NCBI GenBank assembly: GCA_009663005.1
Contig: CM018900.1
Location: 10,180,145-10,197,644 of the forward strand
Origin: Actinidia chinensis
Taxonomy: Eukaryota; Streptophyta; Magnoliopsida; Ericales; Actinidiaceae
Direction of reading: 5' to 3'
Length of the DNA stretch: 17,500 bases
The notes below the pieces were generated by a model. It searched no databases and had not been told where the DNA came from. It was given only the letters and a program-made list of their open reading frames with translations. The position numbers were made by a program, and so were the translations under genes. Shown here piece by piece: positions 1-8,570 of this stretch; within the stretch, counting starts at the first letter, position 1, and every line of letters begins with the position of its first letter.

Positions 1-380
1 CAAGTTTAATTTTGAAGAGATCTTTCAATTGTGCATATCAATTCTAATATATTATTCGATTACTTCCATTACAGTACTCTACTAACCTAGATACAACCTT
101 TGAGGATAAACGTAAGAATGAGTTCTTGCTAGATCTATGTTCACATGTTCATAGGGGTTTGGTTAGTTCATCAAGAGTGGTGATTGTGAAATTGTGAACG
201 AGTCTTGGTTATTTACTTGGTTAGAGGTGAACCTGTGCGAATCTGCGATGCATGAGTTGTGATTGTGAAATTGTATATTTATTAATTTATAAAATGTAAT
301 TTAATCTGTAAAAGAAAGATAATAAAGGGCCCCAAATTGATTTTGTGCTTAGGGCCCCGAAAATCTCAGGACCGGGCCTG
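1..380. mobile_element. Right part of an hAT-like non-autonomous element
   Basis: The segment ends in AGGGCCCCGAAAATCTCAGG followed by ACCGGGCCTG at 371-380. Read from the other strand this is CAGGCCCGGTCCTGAG, resembling the CAGGGCCGGCCCTGAG ends of plant hAT-like elements. A second AGGGCCCC lies 33 bases upstream (about 326). The interior is AT-rich and repeats GTGATTGTGAAATTGT at 180-195 and 259-274. The left end and any target duplication would lie before the window starts, so length and boundaries are unknown. The class is inferred from the end motif only. Confidence 0.45.
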
Positions 381-1540
381 GTTGGTGGATCGGTGGTGAG
401 GGAGGGGGTGGGGTGGCTGCAGGTTGGTCGGAGAGTGGATTGTGTGGCATGTCATGTGGGATTTGGGGGAAAGAGAATGGTCAGGTGTTAGAGAGATTAA
501 TTTAGGGTTTTTGTCCTATATGGTAATTCTATTTGGGGATAGAATGGTAATAAAAATAATTCAGTTTTGGGGGGAGTGCTGCGATTGAAATGGTTTGCAT
601 TTAGAAGCCCCCAAGGACGACAACTACGCTTACACGGCAAGAAAACTCATACGACGTCGTAGGATAAATAAAAGTCATGCACCGACTTCGGGTCTTGGGT
701 CTTTGTTTTTGTTGGACTTTATGTATCTTTTGGTAATTTGCTTTACTTTTTCAGTTCAGAAGAAAAATTATTCACAAATGCTATGTTTGGTTTCCAAGAA
801 AATAGAAAGAATTCTAATGGAAACATAAAACATCTTCCCTGAAACACATCCAGTAAGACCTATCTTTATTGGTTTGTCAAGAAAGATTGCAAAATAGATG
901 CTCTGTTGTTCTCCAGAAACTGGAAAGAATTGTAATATTCGCTGTTTCTACGAATTGTATGCATCCCCCATGAGCATTGAGTCATACCTAGTTGTGGACA
1001 TTCACAGCTGATATGTGTGTATTGATTGAAAGACAAAAAAAGAAGATTCAAGAAGTTTGTGAAAGTAAGAAATTTACACAGTGAAGAACAAGAAATTACA
1101 TCCATTCTTCTGTTTGGGGGTGCCTATACATTTTTGCACATCGTAAGTTTGTGTCTCAAAAATATAGTAGAAGGAACATAAAAGACTCGAGAATGGAAAG
1201 GCTTCATTTCCATCTTTGCCCACAATTTCCCGATTTTCTATCATATTGCAATCATTTAAATCCGAAGCATTACTTTCATTCATCTTCTTTTTTCAAAAAT
1301 AAAAAATGAATGAAGAATGGTTCTTCATTTGGAAGACAAATTTAATTAGTCTCTAGAGTTGTACTTTGAACGATTAGGATCTTGCAATTTTAATTTAGTG
1401 CCAATAATACAGTCTCTTTATCAATCCCCGGCCCGTTAAGTATCTTAGAGGGAAAGGAAACACCCAGAAATCTCACATGGCCACTTACTGCCAAAAAAAA
1501 AACGTATGAAAAATCATGTCTCAGGCCATGTCGCAATGGA
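381..1540. other. Unassigned sequence between hAT-like end and LINE relic
   Basis: The first 200 bases are G-rich and lack long frames. A 77-codon plus-strand frame (595-828) and short minus-strand frames (866-1283) have no motif I recognise, and their residues look random for plant DNA (long Phe/Leu runs). A palindrome, ATACGACGTCGTA, lies near 650. I support no gene here. Confidence 0.5.
400..416 (+). other. G-rich tract with quadruplex potential
   Basis: GGGAGGGGGTGGGGTGG has three runs of three or more G plus a final GG, separated by single bases. A two- or three-layer G-quadruplex is plausible. It sits about 20 bases outside the hAT-like end. Confidence 0.4.
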
Positions 1541-1720
1541 TAAAAAGGTGACTGTTGCATTCCAAACATCGCAGAAGAAAAGGTCAACTTTAAGAGGAGC
1601 CTTTGAGTCCCAAATCCTTTTCAAGAGAAACAAACTATCCAGTTACCCCGCCAACACCTCATAAAAAAAATCAACTTGAAAAAGCTCTGATCTTGACCTC
1701 CACCGCAAAATATCATCACC
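1541..1720 (-). pseudogene. LINE retrotransposon relic (zf-RVT-like region)
   Basis: On the minus strand from 1718 the reading is DDILRWRSRSELFQVDFFYE, then VLAG, a stop, and a few residues later KRIWDSKAPLKVDLFF. Plant LINE open reading frame 2 proteins end with a zinc-binding reverse-transcriptase region of the form W..S..G.FSV.SFY followed by W.IW..K.P.KV.FF, which this matches in order and spacing. It is broken by an in-frame TAA and has lost the reverse transcriptase part. The alternative is chance resemblance, but two ordered motifs at the right spacing make a relic likelier. No poly-A tail or target duplication could be assigned. Confidence 0.6.
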
Positions 1721-1742
1721 CCCATCACCAATGTTTGGAACC

Positions 1743-2295
1743 ATAGTTGTAAAAGGCGCACTCGAGGCGCCTTATGTTGGTTGAGGCAAGAAAACTTGAA
1801 AGAGGCGCACCAAAGGCACACACCTCTTGGCGTGTGAGGTGCTCGCCTCTTTTAATTTTTTTGTTTATTTATATTGTAGTGTTGGTTGTATCAACATCAA
1901 GTGAGTTGTATGGCCAGATGAATTCATTAAAACACTCTAAACACAAAAATTGGATTTGTTCAGATGATTGTTGATATTGAGAATCATTGTTAGGTCCTCC
2001 TTAGGATATATTGATGCAAAGACCGGATTATTGATCGATTTAAGTTGCCTTTAATTTTGTTGGGTATTTGTGTTTTGTTGAACTAGACTACTTAGTACTT
2101 TTCTAAACAAAATGCATTGGTTGTTTAACATTTGGTAGATTTTGTTTGGACTCTTGAAATGGTAGAGACTTGTTAAACTTCTTTTTCCTAGTGTTTATAA
2201 CTTATATTGGACTTCTCATTATTTGTATATGTTATTTTTGTTATCTTTTCTTGACACAATGCCCCTCGGTGCACCCGTCGCCTTTAATAACTATA
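1743..2295. mobile_element. Non-autonomous inverted-repeat element with GGCG ends
   Basis: The left end ATAGTTGTAAAAGGCG (1743-1758) is matched in inverted orientation by CGCCTTTAATAACTATA (2279-2295). Short GAGGCGC, GCGCC and AGGTGC-type motifs are repeated over 1755-1850 and again in the right 30 bases (GGTGCACCCGTCGCC). The middle is AT-rich and non-coding. The 66-codon plus-strand frame at 1774-1974 lies mostly over the repeated GC motifs and is not a credible gene. No clean target duplication is visible. The family resembles widespread dicot repeats starting GTTATAAAAGGCG; superfamily unassigned. Confidence 0.55.
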
Positions 2296-2449
2296 ACTAT
2301 ACTATGCTTGAAATAGCATATAGACAGCCACAAAGCTCCATCTAATAAACCATAATTTATGTTTTTCTAGAGTAAATATGTAAAAAAAAATCTAGGAGCA
2401 TTAGCAAACCCCACCCCCAATGTACCCAAACTCTTCAAAATAAATAAAG

Positions 2450-2730
2450 TACTCAGGTCGGACATTCGCCACTCAGACAAGGGTGTGGCATGCGTCTGAC
2501 ACTTTTCATGAGACCCTTGTTATCTAGTTACATGTAGTGTTGTCATTACATATATATATATATATATATATATATCGGTCTATGTTATGTAAAACACTAT
2601 TTTATCCAACAAAATAGATTAAAATATAGTAAAATATAACCATTTTTTGCCGAGTCCGTAGCTTCAATTTGAGGTTCGATAGACCTGACACAAGACACAT
2701 GTACCGAGTCCATGTAACATAGCCCACCCA
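2450..2730. repeat. Degenerate dispersed repeat with GTCGGACA and CCGAGTCC motifs
   Basis: The segment has ACTCAGGTCGGACATTCGCC on the left, CGTCTGACAC inside and CCGAGTCCGTAG / ACCGAGTCCATGTAACATAG on the right. This resembles plant dispersed repeats whose ends carry GTGTCGGACACG and end in GAGTCCGTGTAACATAG. It is split by a TA microsatellite. Ends are imperfect, and the assignment is by resemblance. Confidence 0.35.
2551..2575. repeat. (TA)n microsatellite
   Basis: About 12.5 uninterrupted TA units, directly visible. Such a tract is usually length-variable. Confidence 0.95.
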
Positions 2731-3538
2731 CACCTACCCACCCTCCCTCTCACTATTCATTTTCTTATTCAAAACTCTTCCTTGTCTCTAGATTTTAGTT
2801 AATTGTGGGCTTTTCTTTCTCCCAAGGAAATAAGTAGGAAACAATTTCTGAATTGAATTGGATCACTAAATATGTCTTGCGACGAAAGTGTACATCTCCG
2901 AACATGCATTCCAAAATTGTAAAACGTTAATGTTGTTTCGTCCTTTCAATATAAAGTGAAAATTTCAATTTGAATAAAGGAAACAAAACGTAAGCTTCCT
3001 ATATTAACATGATGAAGCAAAAGTTAACAAAGAAGATGAGAAATCTACGGTGGTCTAATTCTCTGAACTCCTAGAGAAATATTCCGAGTGTCGTTCCTTT
3101 AGTCAAGGAGATTAGCCCCAAACTTGCGCTTGTCTACACGAGAGGCAACATCTAAATGAACTCTTTCACTGAGGATATCAGCCACTTCTATCATCGACAA
3201 CTTTAGCTAGTTTCCTAAAAATAAAGATAGTCCCAATTTTAATGGTAGTGTAAAACACAATGCTAATGCTCACACTTCCTACACTTGTGACTCTGATAAA
3301 GCAAAAATTATGCATCTTGACGGCCTAATTTTGAATGCCAACCAAAACTCTCTACCTGGCTCCAAGAGTTTCCTTTGTCACTAGTTAGTTGTATCAACAA
3401 ACCGAAGGTTTTAAATTACCACCAGACACATTACAAATCTTACTTATCATGAAAATTCCAAAATGCCTCCATTGTCTCCACACCTTCAAGCTGCAAGCCA
3501 AAATACGTCATAGCTCACAGGCCCTCTTGAAGATGCAG
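2731..3538. other. Unassigned intergenic sequence
   Basis: There is no long open frame. On the minus strand near 3180-3060 a short reading (ADILSERVHLDVASRVDKRKFGANLL) looks less random than its surroundings and may be a worn coding relic, but I do not recognise it and it meets a stop at once. Confidence 0.4.
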
Positions 3539-3642
3539 GGCTCCGTTTGGCACCAGCTTTTTTCAGCTTTTTTTTTGACTTTTTTGTTTAAAATAAGCAA
3601 AAAAGCCAATAAGAGTTGGCTTTTTTGCTTTTTCGTTTTTGC

Positions 3643-3673
<31 letters not shown>

Positions 3674-3759
3674 CCAAAAGCAAAAGAACCAAAAAATCTT
3701 GGTCTTTTTAGTAGCAAGCTCAAAAAAAACTTGGCTTTTAAGCATTACCAAACGGAGCC
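3539..3759. mobile_element. 220 bp foldback MITE (GGCTCCGTTTGG ends)
   Basis: The ends GGCTCCGTTTGG (3539-3550) and CCAAACGGAGCC (3748-3759) are perfect 12-base inverted repeats. The interior is also self-complementary: AAAAAGCC and GGCTTTTTTGC stretches mirror each other on both sides, so most of the element can fold into one long hairpin. Short purine/pyrimidine frames on both strands are products of this low-complexity interior and code for nothing recognisable. The ends resemble hAT-type MITEs, but no clear 8-base target duplication flanks them (AGATGCAG left, GCAATCTC right). Confidence 0.75.
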
Positions 3760-4045
3760 GCAATCTCTAACTTGCAGTTCTTATAAACCTATTATACTCT
3801 TTACGTAGGTATGCTCAACTAAATTCATCCTCTTAAATCAAAAAAAATGTAATAATAAATAGATGTTTTATTTTCTAGAGAAAAAATAAAACTAGTACAA
3901 TCCATGCTTGGATCCTGGTCCAGTAACAAAAAATGCAATATAGGATTTCACAACCATTTTCAACATGAAAACACTCTCAATAATAAAACTTATTCACAAG
4001 AAATGATTGATAAACGAATTAAATGTAGTATCAAGAAAGCATGAC

Positions 4046-4052
4046 ACATACC
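4046..4052 (-). other. Retained 5' splice-donor-like site in the UPL5 pseudogene
   Basis: On the minus strand the HECT remnant ending RRFFPNP runs into CTG|GTATGT, a good plant donor. Homology stops exactly there. No HECT continuation was found by eye in the roughly 1 kb beyond, so the following exon is missing or lies outside the duplicated segment. Confidence 0.55.
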
Positions 4053-4128
4053 AGGATTGGGGAAAAATCTTCTACGATCTTTTGGGCAAGCAACAAAAAG
4101 GGCTTTTTGTGGACTGAAAATTGCTTGA

Positions 4129-4153
4129 CAGTCCCTATACGTCAGTCCCTATA
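4129..4153. repeat. Short direct repeat at a deletion scar in the HECT remnant
   Basis: CAGTCCCTATA occurs at 4129-4139 and again at 4143-4153, three bases apart. It sits where the family's residues between the NEEA-like and CQAIF-like motifs are missing. Repeat-mediated loss or a filler insertion at a break would explain it. Confidence 0.6.
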
Positions 4154-5187
4154 GCTTCTTCATTATCGAACTACCTGTCAATTCACATCTCATGAAGCAC
4201 ATCGTATTCATCCTTTACTTCAGGAAGCATCAACATCACGCAATGCCTCCTAGATGCAAAATCTGTCACATCCTTGTGCTCAAGAAATTATTCATGATCA
4301 TCATTCGGCTTAGCATATCTTAAGAATAAGATAACATACAGAAACCTTTCTACGATTCAATTTTGTCCAGAGTTTTTCTTCAGCATCTTCATAAATTTTG
4401 GAGATAGCGTTCAATTCCTTCAAAATAACACGACACTGGGAACATCTTTGACGAAGATGCTCACCTTCCTTGTCCTCTTTCACAACCAAGAACTCCTCCA
4501 TTTTCTCAAGGCATTGTTCCATTTTTTCCAACAAATCAGTAAAAATAACACAAAGAAACTCTTTGTCATCAGTCGAATCCTTCTCTGTGATTGCAGTCCG
4601 AAGAACAAGAATGCCGAGAAATCACGGACATCACTTGGTGATGGCCCCAAACTTGTTGGCGAGTCCATACTTGACAACAGACCATTAGATAACCTAGCTG
4701 CAAGCTCTCTAACAAATGGGAAAATCTCATGAACTGAAACCGACACCTCACTACTATCACCGATTATGAACCTCCGATAAATTCCACCATAGACCCTAGA
4801 CTACTTCTACACAAGGAATACAAAGGATCATCATGGTCAGCTCTACCTAGCAACTTACAAAACTCTAACATTATAGGTGCACAAAATGAGCCTACAAGTT
4901 TTGGAAACTTTGTACTCGATTTAACAAATTCCCTGATTGATTTATCTGCATACTGCTTGTTACCTTGATGGGGTGACATGGAGAGCATAAACAGAGCCGC
5001 CGGTGCGCTCGTCGATCGGAAGATTTGATGATGTCAGATCGCTTGTCGCCATAATGGTCAAGAACTCGATTAGCCCATTCCTTAGACTCCATTTACACTG
5101 TGTCGCGACTTCGTCCTTACACAGCCGGAAAATCAACGATACCATCTCGTCAACCACTTGGCAGGCTCGCGGATGGGAAGAACTCCG

Positions 5188-5406
5188 CATGCGACCGACC
5201 AATTGAAGCTCTGCATCGTTCTGGATCGAACATTCAGCGAGAGATTGCTCCGGCATAAGCTGTTTCCCCCGATAGATCAACCTCTGTTCAGTCACCGGAA
5301 ATTTGGAGAGCAATTGAACCAGTTCGTGAACCAATTCCACCGTATCCTCGTAATTCGCATGGAGAACGAGTGTGCCTCCGGAGATCGTTCTGACGAAGAA
5401 TTGGAG
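5188..5406 (-). other. Ubiquitin-like domain remnant of the UPL5 pseudogene
   Basis: This is the best preserved part of the pseudogene. About 73 codons are open without a break and carry the ubiquitin-fold signature: a beta strand (LQFFVRT), the helix region (DTVELVHELVQLL), then RLIYRGKQL and CSIQNDAELQLVGRM. The helix is atypical: residues after DTVELVHE read LVQLLSKFPVTEQ, where family members usually have a stretch ending in a GIPV-like turn. There is no terminal Gly-Gly, as expected for an integral domain. The open frame reaches 4960, though the residues after about 5040 no longer match the family. No ATG lies in frame before the domain, so translation would need a non-AUG or fused upstream start. 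Confidence 0.8.
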
Positions 5407-5514
5407 TTTCTGACTCGAGGGAGACGAAGTCGCCGATCGCGTATCGGAAACCCTAAGGTTCGACGTGAGATTGAGGGGTAGCGCTTCAAATTGAAACCGT
5501 AGCTGTAGAAATTA

Positions 5515-6588
5515 TTCAACAAGATCCTCATAAATTTGATGCTTAATTCTACATATACTCCCTTAACTATCATATCACTTTACTCGTTAATCATTTTTAA
5601 ATAAATTAATTAAATTGTCTTTTCGATTATTTATATATATCATTTACACCATATTCATTATTAATTCATATAAAATAAAAATAGAAATAGATTACATGTA
5701 AATCATGTACTTTAATTAAAAGTTACATTTGATAACAGATTTTGATAGTAAGATTGGACTATTAGTGTGATATTTTATTATAAAAATTAAACTCTAGAGT
5801 AATTATCTATTAGGAATGTTACTCCTCAAAAAATGAAGGATTAAGATTCTCATGAATGTGCTATTACTAATTCAATCCTATGAAATTACTAATCTAAAGG
5901 GATTGTAATTGGATTGATAATCTCGTTAAATTAAAATATGGTATCAAACTTGGTCAAGCCTTTGTAGCCAAAATATCATTGTTTTTGAAAAGAAAACATA
6001 CCAAGGTACAAATTACTAAGCCTGATAAAAGAGCTAAATAGTTGATTGTTCAAGTTTAATTTAAAAACTTAACAATTTTTAAAAATATGTTTGCGCTAGA
6101 TTGATTTATAAGCAAATCAATCTCAAATGAACCTTAATCGAACCAATTATGAGCTGAATTTTTGACATTATAAACTTATCAAAATGAGTAATAGATTATT
6201 CAAACTTAATTTAAATACTAAATAAATCTTAAAAATATACTCAAGTTTAATTTATTTATCAAGCGATATCAAAAGGATTCTTAACCAGCCGAGTTCTTGA
6301 TTGGTTGTTTTGGGCCATGATATTTGAGAATTTCCTTGTCCTTTGCCATGGCCCATTACCAGTCCCAACGCGACTTCGTGAGCTATGTTTCGTGAACGGC
6401 CCAAATATCTTGGGATTGGTAGATTCGTAAACATAGTTTTGGATTTGGATCATTTCATTCAACCGCAAAATATGAGCATTTTCATAAGATGCTCCATCTC
6501 TGTTTTTTAAGATAAAATAGAGAGACTTTCATAAAGAAAAGAACAAAACTTGAAATCCTAATTGAGTCTCTATGTCTAGGAGTTATGC
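5515..6588. other. AT-rich intergenic sequence, degenerate repeats
   Basis: No gene is seen. CAAGTTTAATTTA-like strings recur (about 6051, 6243 and, as CAAACTTAATTTAA, 6200), suggesting worn copies of one dispersed repeat. 5800-5930 contains AGGAATG and GATTCTCATGAATG motifs like those at 17080, so it may be an old copy of that element. Two overlapping minus-strand frames near 6252-6468 have no recognisable motif. Confidence 0.45.
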
Positions 6589-6631
6589 GGGTTAAGATCC
6601 TCTGAAGTGTCTAGAGTGCTCCTTGAGTAAT

Positions 6632-6722
6632 TAAAACGACGCCGTTTTGATAATACTGAATTTTTTTTATGGAGTGCTCAGGACGACACCCTTTTTTGTT
6701 TATCAAAACGGCGTTGTTTTGG
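6632..6722. repeat. Inverted repeat of the AAAACGACGCCGTTTTGATAA block
   Basis: The block AAAACGACGCCGTTTTGATA near 6632 recurs inverted as TATCAAAACGGCGTTGTTTT near 6702, with about 50 bases between. Each arm is itself nearly palindromic. Related degraded copies (AAAACGATGTGGTTTTGATAA, CAAAAGGCGTAGTTTTGATC) lie at 7302-7345. Confidence 0.75.
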
Positions 6723-7079
6723 TTTTACTAAAAAAATTTGATTTCTCTCTGTCTCTCTGTGAATGCTCTCTCTCTCTTTCATAGAACAATAAGCACATAA
6801 TTCAGAACTGAAGATTGGGATTTGTTCCACCTCCAACAGGAGCTGTGGCGTTAGTTCCCAGAAAGCAATTCCCCTAAGAGTAAGGAAATGCTCAACATTA
6901 GTTCTCGCGAAAGAAAACCACAAGGAGGATGGCTACTACTATCATGTTGGCATACTTAACTCTTCGGCACATAGATATTCCCTAGTTAAGAAGGTGAGGA
7001 GAGCTTTTCTTGAATGGGATGAATATGCATGTAAGAAGTTTGAGTGTGGACTTCATTATTGGCTAGTTGTCCATCTGCC

Positions 7080-7199
7080 ATGGATGCGCTACAAGCCATT
7101 CATGATACCCAAAAAGAAATCCTCCATGCAATTCACACTTTGACTGAGATTATTTTGGCCCAGGCTACTCAAAAACCGGAAAACCAAACCCAAGCCTGA
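7080..7199 (+). CDS. Possible 39-residue ORF inside the inverted-repeat element
   Basis: ATG at 7080 opens a short frame ending in TGA at 7197-7199. It encodes a Gln-rich peptide (MDALQAIHDTQKEILHAIHT, then LTEIILAQATQKP) with hydrophobic residues at regular three-to-four spacing, as in an amphipathic or coiled-coil helix. Its even composition stands out from the surrounding Phe/Lys-rich noise. It could be a piece of a captured host exon or of a retroelement gag-type helix; I do not recognise it. ATG context is CCATGG. Translation is not established. Confidence 0.25.
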   Translation: MDALQAIHDTQKEILHAIHTLTEIILAQATQKPENQTQA

Positions 7200-7469
7200 A
7201 ACATCAACGCTGGAAAACCTTTTCTAAATCCACCCACACCATTTTCTGTGCTTTCCGTTATGTGAGAAAAGGAGAGGAAACCAGAAATTTTCAACAAAAT
7301 CAAAACGATGTGGTTTTGATAAACAAAAGGCGTAGTTTTGATCATTCCAAAATAATTTCAACATTATCAAAACAGTTTCATTTTGATCACTCAGAAACAT
7401 TTCATAAAACCTACGCTTCATAGGATCTTAACCCAAGATATAGTCCCTCCCTACTTGCCACGAGATATT

Positions 7470-7640
7470 GTTCACTCTCAATAAATATAAAAATATTATC
7501 TTCACCTCTGGCTCTGCTCTAGGCTCACTGCCTTCTCTCTCCTCTCCAGTCCATTTGTGGCCTTCATTCACATCCTCTCACCGCCAGCAGTCTTCTCTTG
7601 CTTCTCGTTTTTCATCGTCATCTACTTTGTACGTAAATCG
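7470..7640 (+). promoter_or_regulatory. Promoter and 5'-UTR-like segment without a downstream gene
   Basis: A TATAAAAATA box (7486-7495) is followed about 30 bases later by a strongly CT-rich stretch (7510-7625), as in plant core promoters and 5' UTRs. At 7629 there is a donor-like GTACGTAAA. The next 250 bases are T-rich with repeated GGGTTTTGGATTTT strings, like a leader intron, and acceptor-like TTCTTCAG occurs near 7902. No substantial open frame follows. Likely the 5' end of a gene whose coding part was lost or displaced; it begins just outside the 6589-7434 element. Confidence 0.4.
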
Positions 7641-8570
7641 GAAATAGATTTTAGAAATTTTATATTATAGGGGTTCGAGTTTTGATTTAGCTGATGTAGG
7701 TTTGAAATATTGGGTTTTGGATTTTGTTTAGGCTTTGGAACTTCTTAATGTGCATTTTGATATTTTGGGTTTTGGATTTTTTTTGAATGTTTCTCTGTCC
7801 TCCACAGCTCTTTGGATTTTTTTTATGCTTGTTTCCTTTGGTTCATCAATTGAAGAACTCTATTCTAAAAAAGATGAAATCTGCACCAAATCTGGGTTTT
7901 CTTCAGTTCAAGATTTATGATTTTGTTTTCTTCAAGTTCAAAACCTTATTGAACTCTGATGAACGTCAATTGAACACCTTTGATGTAATCTGGGTTGAAA
8001 ATCTCCCATTCTTCAATCTATGCACACCTATTTGGTTTTTCACAATGACATTTTGAGGTGGTTGGTGTAGGATAAATTGATTCGGCAGATAATTTCAAAG
8101 AATAATATCATTCAAAAACGTAAACTGAAAATTACAAAGTTTCAATCGTTGAATAAAATGTTCAACAGGTTGAATATTTACATTGATCATTTACAGAAAC
8201 TAAAAATTATAGAAACTAAATAGATAAAAATACAAACAGAACCGAATCCTGCAGTCACAGTCTTTTTAAGAAAGATTCACCGCCTACCGAGGGTGAGTTG
8301 AAGGTTGTTGTCGACGTTTTTCTTTCAGGATAAAACGGTTCTAGGATAAAATGGCTGAAATCATTTACGTAGAAATACATCCTTACGTTGTATTGGCAAA
8401 TTGTTCTGCATATCATCTGTCTCTCTCTCACTCAAGAATTCAAAAACAAAATGGTGTTTTCTCATTTTCGTTGGTTGTCTTTCTCTTTAACAAATCAGTT
8501 TTTTATAAAAAAAAAAACTTTATTTTCCAAGACTGATACCTCTAGCCATAAACACTTATCACGAGGGTGC
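7641..8570. other. Intron-like sequence then an unrecognised moderate-complexity block
   Basis: 7641-8050 is T-rich and intron-like. From about 8060 composition changes; the stretch 8225-8360 (GAACCGAATCCTGCAGTCAC, then ATTCACCGCCTACCGAGGGT) is GC-richer and looks like part of a dispersed repeat or an LTR, but I cannot name it. Short plus-strand frames (7735-8056, 8351-8591) are Phe/Leu/Ser-rich and carry no motif. Confidence 0.4.

Larger units (their letters stand above)
4052..5511 (-). pseudogene. UPL5: UPL5-type HECT E3 ubiquitin ligase, truncated pseudogene
   Basis: UPL5-type proteins are HECT ubiquitin ligases with an N-terminal ubiquitin-like domain. The first open frame runs from just after a TAA (5512-5514) and holds LQFFVRTISGG, EQRLIYRGKQL, LAECSIQND and LQLVGRM (domain about 5406-5188), then DEMVSLIFRLCKDE. 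Homology continues in other frames: SAPAALFMLSMSP and CAPIMLEFCKLL (5033-4764), HEIFPFVRELAARLS and PSDVRDFSAFL (4746-4600), and LEKMEQCLEKMEEFLVVKE and LKELNAISKIYEDAEE (to about 4320). A decayed HECT start follows: LEHKDVTDF, LPEVKDEYD and CQAIFSPQKALFVACPKD. I see at least four frameshifts, in-frame stops at 4288-4290, 4183-4185 and 4171-4173, an internal deletion, no start ATG and no catalytic-cysteine lobe. It ends at a splice-donor-like CTG|GTATGT. The homology is seen directly; the symbol rests on remembered family motifs, and it is surely non-functional as a ligase. Confidence 0.88.
6589..7434. mobile_element. 846 bp inverted-repeat element with internal palindromes
   Basis: The left end GGGTTAAGATCCTCTGAAG (from 6589) is matched in inverted orientation by CTTCATAGGATCTTAACCC ending at 7434; similarity extends to about 22 bases (one mismatch in TGAAGYGT) and then weakly further. 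Just inside both ends are palindromic blocks of the form ATCAAAACGNNGNNGTTTTGAT. The middle (6740-7200) is less AT-rich, with a CT-rich run (6742-6780) and exon-like sequence. No transposase motif is seen and no target duplication is obvious, so it would be a non-autonomous element, possibly with captured host sequence; superfamily unknown. Confidence 0.55.

Noticed and set aside
2655..2690. GAGGTTCGATAGACC resembling a tRNA T-arm/B box
   Set aside because: No acceptor stem or anticodon arm pairs with it.
4448..4732. Plus-strand 94- and 72-codon frames over the UPL5 region
   Set aside because: They lie antisense to the recognisable UPL5 homology and carry no motif of their own.
5003..5481. 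Plus-strand 67- and 107-codon frames
   Set aside because: Antisense shadows of the ubiquitin-like domain remnant; Arg-rich composition is explained by the opposite strand.
5292..5573. Minus-strand 93-codon frame with an ATG-type start upstream of the pseudogene
   Set aside because: It is out of frame with the ubiquitin-like domain and shows no family motif; the true coding frame is offset and closed by TAA at 5512-5514.
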